Positions 29,694-34,133 of a DNA stretch of 34,133 bases are shown in pieces. This DNA is from RGIG1993 sp964564225 (GTDB lineage: Bacteria > Bacillota > Clostridia > Oscillospirales > CAG-272). Made by a program: the position numbers and the translations under genes. The notes below the pieces were generated by a model that saw only the letters and a list, made by a program, of their open reading frames with translations, had not been told where the DNA came from and did not search any database. The stretch's first letter is position 1. Each line of letters opens with the position of its first letter. Location: NCBI GenBank assembly GCA_964564225.1, contig CAZMAF010000012.1:1-34133 (forward strand), read 5' to 3'.

Positions 29694-31094
29694 TTGTCAA
29701 CAATTGCAAAAGGCAGCGTCGCACAGGTCATGGGACCCGTCGTTGACGTTGTATTTGAAGAAGGCTGTCTGCCTTCGATCTATAATGCGCTGACTATGCC
29801 GAACGGCGATAAAACGCTGACCGTCGAGGTCGCACAGCATATCGGCGACAACACCGTGCGCTGTATCGCCATGTCCTCAACCGACGGCTTAAAGCGCGGC
29901 ACACCCGTCGTCGATACCGAAAAAACCATCAGTGTCCCCGTAGGCAGAAAAACGCTCGGCAGAATTTTCAACGTGCTTGGCGACACCGTCGACAATATGC
30001 CCTTCGAGGAAGGTGTCGAACGTTGGAATATCCACAGAAACGCGCCTGATTACAGCGAGCTTTCCACCTCAACCGAAATTCTCGAGACGGGTATCAAGGT
30101 CATCGACCTCATCTGCCCCTTCTCGAAAGGCGGCAAGATCGGACTTTTTGGCGGCGCGGGTGTCGGCAAAACCGTTCTCATTATGGAACTCATCAACAAC
30201 GTCGCCAAGCGTCACGGCGGTCTTTCGGTCTTCACGGGTGTCGGTGAACGCACGCGCGAAGGTAACGATCTCTACAACGAAATGACCGACTCGGGCGTGC
30301 TTGCCAATACCACCCTCGTCTACGGACAGATGAACGAACCGCCCGGAGCAAGAATGCGCGTCGCGCTTTCCGGACTCACCATGGCGGAATACTTCCGCGA
30401 CGAAGAACATCAGGACGTGCTTCTTTTCATCGACAATATCTTTCGCTTTACACAGGCAGGCAGCGAGGTATCCGCACTGCTCGGCAGAATGCCCTCTGCC
30501 GTCGGCTATCAGCCCACGCTCGCAACCGAAATGGGTATTTTACAGGAGCGCATCACCTCGACCCAAAAAGGCTCGATCACTTCAATTCAGGCAGTCTACG
30601 TCCCCGCTGACGACCTGACCGACCCCGCGCCCGCAACCACCTTCGCGCACCTTGATGCTACCACCGTGCTTTCACGTTCGATCGCATCGCAGGGTATCTA
30701 CCCCGCCGTCGATCCGCTTGAATCGACAAGCCGCATTCTGTCGGCTGAAATTCTCGGCGAGGAGCATTATACCGTCGCGCGCGAGGTACAAAGAGTTTTA
30801 CAGCGCTATCAGGAGCTGATGGACATCATCGCCATTATGGGTATGGATGAGCTTTCCGATGCCGATAAACTGCTTGTACAAAGAGCCAGAAAAATCCAGC
30901 GCTTCCTCTCTCAGCCCTTCGACGTTTCGGAAAAATTCACGGGTATCCCGGGTACCTACGTACCGCTCGCAGAAACCATCCGCGGATTCAAGGAAATTAT
31001 TGAAGGCAAGCATGACGATCTGCCTGAATCCGCCTTTCTCTTTGTCGGTACAATCGACGAAGCCGTTGAAAAAGCCAAGAGGCTCGCGCAATGA
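29694..31094 (+). CDS. atpD: ATP synthase subunit beta
   Basis: 466-aa catalytic subunit. Walker A 'GGAGVGKT' is at 153-160, 'GVGERTREGNDLY' carries the catalytic Glu (GER), the Walker B is 'VLLFIDNIFRF', and the C-terminal 'DELSDAD' replaces DELSEED, the gamma-contacting lever. The start is TTG 29694: it follows a strong gggaggt site (29679-29685) at 8 nt, and no in-frame ATG nearby fits the conserved N-terminus 'GSVAQVMGPVVDVVF'. The last four bases (ATGA) overlap atpC. The use of GTG (atpA) and TTG (atpD) starts may tune subunit stoichiometry. Confidence 0.97.
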   Translation: MSTIAKGSVAQVMGPVVDVVFEEGCLPSIYNALTMPNGDKTLTVEVAQHIGDNTVRCIAMSSTDGLKRGTPVVDTEKTISVPVGRKTLGRIFNVLGDTVDNMPFEEGVERWNIHRNAPDYSELSTSTEILETGIKVIDLICPFSKGGKIGLFGGAGVGKTVLIMELINNVAKRHGGLSVFTGVGERTREGNDLYNEMTDSGVLANTTLVYGQMNEPPGARMRVALSGLTMAEYFRDEEHQDVLLFIDNIFRFTQAGSEVSALLGRMPSAVGYQPTLATEMGILQERITSTQKGSITSIQAVYVPADDLTDPAPATTFAHLDATTVLSRSIASQGIYPAVDPLESTSRILSAEILGEEHYTVAREVQRVLQRYQELMDIIAIMGMDELSDADKLLVQRARKIQRFLSQPFDVSEKFTGIPGTYVPLAETIRGFKEIIEGKHDDLPESAFLFVGTIDEAVEKAKRLAQ

Positions 31095-31354
31095 AGACCT
31101 ATCCTCTCATCGTTTCCTCTCCCGACGGCGATATTTTCAAGGGCGACGTCCTCTCAGTTTCCCTGCGCGGCACGGAGGGTGACCTTGCCATTATGGCAGG
31201 GCATATCCCCTTCATCACCGCCATCCGGGCAGGCAAAATCAAGATTGAGCTTGAAGACGAAGATAAGCTCGCCGAAACCGACGGCGGCATCCTGAACGTC
31301 ACTGAAAATACCGTTATCATCCTTTCGGGAAGCTTTCATTTTATTGAAGAATAA
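31091..31354 (+). CDS. atpC: ATP synthase subunit epsilon, N-terminal domain only
   Basis: 87-aa epsilon subunit consisting of just the beta-sandwich ('VSSPDGDIFKGDVLSVSLRG', 'GDLAIMAGHIPFITAIRAG', 'GGILNVTENTVIILSG') that binds gamma and the c-ring. Typical epsilon is about 130-138 residues and ends with two helices that can extend and inhibit ATP hydrolysis or sense ATP; those are absent. The reading frame ends in TAA just before a terminator, with no sign of a frameshift in the following sequence, so the short form looks real. It overlaps atpD by 4 bp and is the last gene of the operon. Confidence 0.93.
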   Translation: MKTYPLIVSSPDGDIFKGDVLSVSLRGTEGDLAIMAGHIPFITAIRAGKIKIELEDEDKLAETDGGILNVTENTVIILSGSFHFIEE

Positions 31355-31356
31355 AC

Positions 31357-31399
31357 AAAATCACCGTAGCGCCGTCTTCGTCGGCATTACGGTGATTTT
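31357..31399. terminator. Bidirectional terminator at the end of the atp operon
   Basis: 12-bp perfect outer stem (31357-31368 with 31388-31399) and an inner 4-bp GCCG/CGGC stem, with U-rich ends on both strands. It also serves the convergent O-antigen-ligase-like gene. Confidence 0.85.
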
Positions 31400-31433
31400 C
31401 CGTTTCAACGTCATAACATTTACCGATACCCGC

Positions 31434-32813
31434 TCACGTCTTACGCACCGACAGTACCACGAACGCCCCTTTTTTCACTCCCGTAAGCTCCTCGTCGGGA
31501 AGCTCCAGAAAAACAAAAAGCAAAACCGTCAGAAGCTCGTAGGGAATCGGGCAAAACTCGCCGGGATTGACCTGCGACATCAAAAAAATGCCGCTATAAG
31601 ACAGCCCAAGCACGATCTTGCACCAAGTGCGCTTCGTTACGATCAACCGCATACGCCCGTAAAACTGATACCCATATGCAAGAATACCTACCGTACCAAA
31701 AGAGCCGATGATCTGCGGAATCATCATGTGATACCAATTCGCTGCTCCCTTCACGGGAAGATAAATATTCTGATTGCCCCGATACCCGATACCCCGACCG
31801 AAGACAGGACAGGCAAGAAAATCTCTGATTGCCGCGGGAATGAGATGCGCGCGTGCTTCCTCGCCTGAAATCAAACCCGCATCCTGAGAGATTTTAAAAT
31901 AGTCTATGATCGTACCGTAAAAAAACGAAAATAAAAAAGCAGCGAATATAACCGTCAAAAGAGAAGCACGGCGAAGTAATTTGTCCCGAAAAGAGAGTGC
32001 CAAAAGACAGAGGAGCAGCTCTGCGCCGCCCATCAGAAAACCGCCCCGCGATCCTGTCAGCGCAATCGTCAGATAAAAAAGAATCCCCGCCCAATAATGC
32101 GCCCGATGGCGCGTCAGAGCAAAATAAAAGGGCGCGGGCATAAAAAACATCATCATTGTCGAAAGATTATTCGACCACTGTATATAAAATCCGCTTTCCC
32201 GGATCTGCCGGAATTCAAGCGCAATATGCGAAAAGAACATCACAACGCCAAAACAGCCCGCCATATAAAAAACGGCAAACAAACGCTCTACGATCGCATA
32301 GCTGTCAGATGCAACAAACGCGCGTTTCATCACAAGATACGCTAAGATCATGCCAACACCGAGCCCCGCTATGTAAAATAGCGAGGAAAAAGAAAAATAC
32401 TCCTCTAAGGTAATAGAAAACGCACCGCCTGCGGTTACCGCAATCGCAACAGCAACAATGCCCCAAAAGCTTTTTCCAATACAAAACCGACGCTTGTTCC
32501 GCACCATATGGAAAACGAACGCCAGAATCGGAATTACGCCAAGCGGCAGATAGACAATAAAGGTATCAAAGCTGTCATAACACTTCAGGGAAAAAGTGCA
32601 AAGAAGTAAAAACGGAAACGTCGTTACGTTAATATCGTCACAGCAAACGAAAAGAAAAGAAAGCAGTATCACAAACAGCAATACGCCCGCAACTTCCATA
32701 CGAAAAACCGTAATGAGAACGGCAAGGAAAAAAAAGAAAAGCGCCGCAGGAAAACTCAAAAAGATACGTGAGGCGCAGTGGCGAAATGCCGTCATATCCA
32801 ACCTCTTTTCCAA
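31434..32813 (-). CDS. O-antigen ligase/polymerase-like (Wzy_C) membrane protein
   Basis: 459-aa protein with about 11-12 predicted helices and no signal peptide besides the first helix. The Wzy_C/O-antigen ligase family pattern is visible: 'LTGSRGGFLMGGAELLL' followed by a large extracellular loop with 'ACPVFGRGIGYRGNQNIYLP' and 'NWYHMMIPQIIGSFGTVGIL', which parallels the H-N-x-x-L-x-x-x-x-x-G-x-x-G motif of ligases. In a Gram-positive it would join or polymerise a cell-wall or exopolysaccharide glycan at the membrane. TTG 32813 has the better site (GGGAGG, 7 nt away); ATG 32795 with gagg is the alternative. It follows the CmpB-like gene by 18 bp. Confidence 0.75.
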   Translation of the reverse strand: MEKRLDMTAFRHCASRIFLSFPAALFFFFLAVLITVFRMEVAGVLLFVILLSFLFVCCDDINVTTFPFLLLCTFSLKCYDSFDTFIVYLPLGVIPILAFVFHMVRNKRRFCIGKSFWGIVAVAIAVTAGGAFSITLEEYFSFSSLFYIAGLGVGMILAYLVMKRAFVASDSYAIVERLFAVFYMAGCFGVVMFFSHIALEFRQIRESGFYIQWSNNLSTMMMFFMPAPFYFALTRHRAHYWAGILFYLTIALTGSRGGFLMGGAELLLCLLALSFRDKLLRRASLLTVIFAAFLFSFFYGTIIDYFKISQDAGLISGEEARAHLIPAAIRDFLACPVFGRGIGYRGNQNIYLPVKGAANWYHMMIPQIIGSFGTVGILAYGYQFYGRMRLIVTKRTWCKIVLGLSYSGIFLMSQVNPGEFCPIPYELLTVLLFVFLELPDEELTGVKKGAFVVLSVRKT

Positions 32814-32831
32814 TAGCCCACCTCCCGATGT

Positions 32832-33254
32832 TTAATGCATACGGCAAAGAAAACGTATTTCCAAAAGCAAAAATCGGTTGATCCAAAGCACAAGACAAGA
32901 AAAAACGAACCAAAGAAGTGAAAATAAAGGACAAATCTGCCCGAGAAAATGAAAGGGTATCGAGCTGTAATCCCAGATGCCAAGACCTTTATAAAGATTC
33001 AGATAGATACCGAAAATAAGCTCAAGAACAGTGATAAACACAGCACCCCAAATTGCCTTATGAAAGAAATTCAAAGCCGTTTTGTCAAGAAAAAGAAGAA
33101 ATACGAAGGCAAAGCCTGCAAGTAGCCCCATCGAAAAGTGTGTATTCGAGTTTGTAAAATTTCGCTTGTATAACGTCTCAATGGCAAGATACAGAAAAAA
33201 TCCAAGCGAAAAACTGAAACAGGCAGTCAGAAAATATAAAAAACGATTGGTCAT
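32832..33254 (-). CDS. Small membrane protein, putative ABC permease (CmpB-like)
   Basis: 140-aa membrane protein with about four helices. The segment 'GLGIWDYSSIPFHFLGQICPLFSLLWFVFSCLVLWI' matches the conserved core of the family annotated as putative ABC transporter permease (ABC_trans_CmpB): W-D-Y-S-s-x-P-f-x-x-x-G-q-i-c-x-x-x-s-l-x-W. No ATPase partner is nearby, so transport is not evident; the family name may mislead. A gggaggaact site lies directly before ATG 33254. It heads a two-gene cluster with the O-antigen-ligase-like protein. Confidence 0.75.
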   Translation of the reverse strand: MTNRFLYFLTACFSFSLGFFLYLAIETLYKRNFTNSNTHFSMGLLAGFAFVFLLFLDKTALNFFHKAIWGAVFITVLELIFGIYLNLYKGLGIWDYSSIPFHFLGQICPLFSLLWFVFSCLVLWINRFLLLEIRFLCRMH

Positions 33255-33311
33255 AGTTCCTCCCTTTTCGTTTACTCCCCATAGTCTGCCCCACTTTTCC
33301 CCGCTTTAACC

Positions 33312-33340
33312 TTGATTTCTTAACGATTTCGTGATATCAT
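33312..33340 (+). promoter_or_regulatory. Sigma-A promoter of bioY
   Basis: TTGATT (33312-33317), 17 bp, TATCAT (33335-33340). No BirA operator-like TTGTTAAC...GTTAACAA palindrome is visible around it. Confidence 0.65.
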
Positions 33341-33369
33341 AAAGAAAATAAAAGAAGGAGGTCGTACCA

Positions 33370-33897
33370 ATGAAAAAACGAAACCGCGCGGCTTTTCTTG
33401 CAAGCTCAGCGCTTTTTGCCGCAATGCTTGCCATCATTTGCCCCTTTGTCATCCCAATCGGAAGCATCGGCATAACGGCGGCAACGGCGTTCCTTCTCTT
33501 CCTCGCCCTGACCGTAAAACCGGCAGAAGCAATCACCGCCACTGCTCTCTATCTTGCGCTCGGCGCTATCGGACTCCCCGTCTTTTCATACTTTACAGGA
33601 GGTATAGGAGCATTCGCCGCCCCAAGCGGCGGCTTTCTCATAGGATATCTTCCATTCGTCACAATCTCTGCACTGATCAGAAAACAATCCAATAGTATTC
33701 TTATCACAGCCATTGCCGCCGCAGTCGCTCACTTAACGCTCTATCTCATCGGCTGCGCCTTCTTTGTGCTTACAACCGAAAGCTCCTTAACCGAAGCACT
33801 CTTGGTTACCGTCCTTCCCTTTCTCATCCCCGATACCGTTAAAACTATACTTGCAATCGCACTTTCCCGACTCACCTATTCCCGACTCACCCGATAA
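33370..33897 (+). CDS. bioY: BioY biotin transporter S-component
   Basis: 175-aa integral membrane protein with about six helices. The family signature is visible as 'GLPVFSYFTGGIGAFAAPSGGFLIGYL', matching the BioY 'GLPVFAGFxGGxGxLxGPTGGYLxG' motif. BioY is the substrate-binding component of the biotin ECF transporter; it can work with the shared EcfAAT energising module, whose genes are not in the window, or alone. An aaggagg site precedes ATG 33370. The biotin enzymes that would use the import are not in this window. No operon partner: 180 bp of AT-rich DNA follow before the tRNA. Confidence 0.9.
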   Translation: MKKRNRAAFLASSALFAAMLAIICPFVIPIGSIGITAATAFLLFLALTVKPAEAITATALYLALGAIGLPVFSYFTGGIGAFAAPSGGFLIGYLPFVTISALIRKQSNSILITAIAAAVAHLTLYLIGCAFFVLTTESSLTEALLVTVLPFLIPDTVKTILAIALSRLTYSRLTR

Positions 33898-34021
33898 ACC
33901 CTCATCGTCTTTCCTCTCTCATATCTCTTGCCTTACTTTACGTTCCATAGCTCCCGCACTCCACCCGCGCCTGTGATTTCCATAAAATATGAAAAAAAAT
34001 AAAATATTTTTCAAAAACATA

Positions 34022-34050
34022 TTGACAAATATCGTTTGATATGATACAAT
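34022..34050 (+). promoter_or_regulatory. Promoter of the tRNA-Pro gene
   Basis: TTGACA (34022-34027), 17 bp, TACAAT (34045-34050), 29 bp before the tRNA 5' end. Confidence 0.75.
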
Positions 34051-34078
34051 AACAAGGCTTGATTGAGAGCAATAATAA

Positions 34079-34133
34079 CTGGGTGTGGCGCAGTTGGTAG
34101 CGCGCTACCTTGGGGTGGTAGAGGCCGCTGGTT
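34079..34133 (+). tRNA. tRNA-Pro (anticodon GGG), 3'-truncated by the window
   Basis: Acceptor strand ctgggtg (34079-34085), T8 and G9, D-arm gcgc/gcgc, anticodon stem ctacc/ggtag around the loop ttggggt. The anticodon is GGG, reading CCC (and CCU) proline codons. The variable loop and start of the T-arm (gctgg) are present; the 3' acceptor half lies beyond the window. The 7-nt anticodon loop and arm geometry are canonical. Confidence 0.88.

Noticed and set aside
33255..33369. BirA operator before bioY
   Set aside because: No inverted TTGTTAAC-like half sites of the right spacing are present; only a promoter is visible.

Overview
The window comes from the chromosome of an anaerobic, endospore-forming, low-to-moderate GC Firmicute, most likely an uncultured-type Clostridia (Eubacteriales). 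Five things point that way: an alpha/beta small acid-soluble spore protein; a single ORF fusing IspH to ribosomal protein S1, a clostridial arrangement; an electron-bifurcating NfnAB transhydrogenase pair; a c-subunit with a sodium-type binding site; and strong AGGAGG-like ribosome binding sites with many TTGACA/TATAAT-type promoters at exactly 17 bp spacing. It is densely coded housekeeping DNA. I see no prophage, CRISPR array, transposase or toxin-antitoxin system.

Layout. 1-547: 3' end of a PHP-domain phosphoesterase. 615-2900 (-): nfnA-nfnB. 3181-3384 (+): spore protein. 3481-6402 (-): large secreted InlB-repeat surface protein anchored by a C-terminal membrane helix. 6403-6958: 556 bp without a convincing gene. 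6959-10889 (-): operon of a HI0933-type flavoprotein, cmk and the ispH-rpsA fusion. 11090-12443 (+): AI-2E-family permease and a small cysteine/histidine lipoprotein. 12481-14056 (-): an unrecognised protein and a DUF11 repeat protein that may be spore-associated. 14188-14841 (+): histidine phosphatase. 14841-14992: a 152-bp MITE-like element. 14999-16534 (-): lipoprotein 5'-nucleotidase-like metallophosphatase. 16692-19411 (+): small HdeD/DUF308-like membrane protein, MATE transporter and exonuclease III. 19497-23812 (+): five-gene operon (tag, cytoplasmic LRR protein, HD phosphohydrolase, nitroreductase, MFS permease). 23888-24460 (-): mntP. 24708-31354 (+): complete F1Fo ATP synthase operon atpIBEFHAGDC. 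31434-33254 (-): two membrane proteins (CmpB-like and O-antigen-ligase-like). 33370-33897 (+): bioY. 34079-end: start of tRNA-Pro(GGG).

How it works together. Energy metabolism dominates: NfnAB links NADH, NADPH and ferredoxin pools, and the ATP synthase probably couples to Na+, since its c-subunit shows a two-carboxylate Na+ motif. The epsilon subunit lacks its C-terminal inhibitory domain. All six convergent gene pairs are separated by a hairpin that can terminate in both directions; one of these hairpins lies inside the MITE-like element. The most interesting points are the internal ribosome binding site at the IspH/S1 junction, the extra four-cysteine motif in NfnB, the two-carboxylate c-ring, the MITE, the DUF11 protein with a mother-cell-type promoter, and the cytoplasmic LRR gene translationally coupled to an HD phosphohydrolase. 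All family assignments are from reading the sequence, not from database searches.
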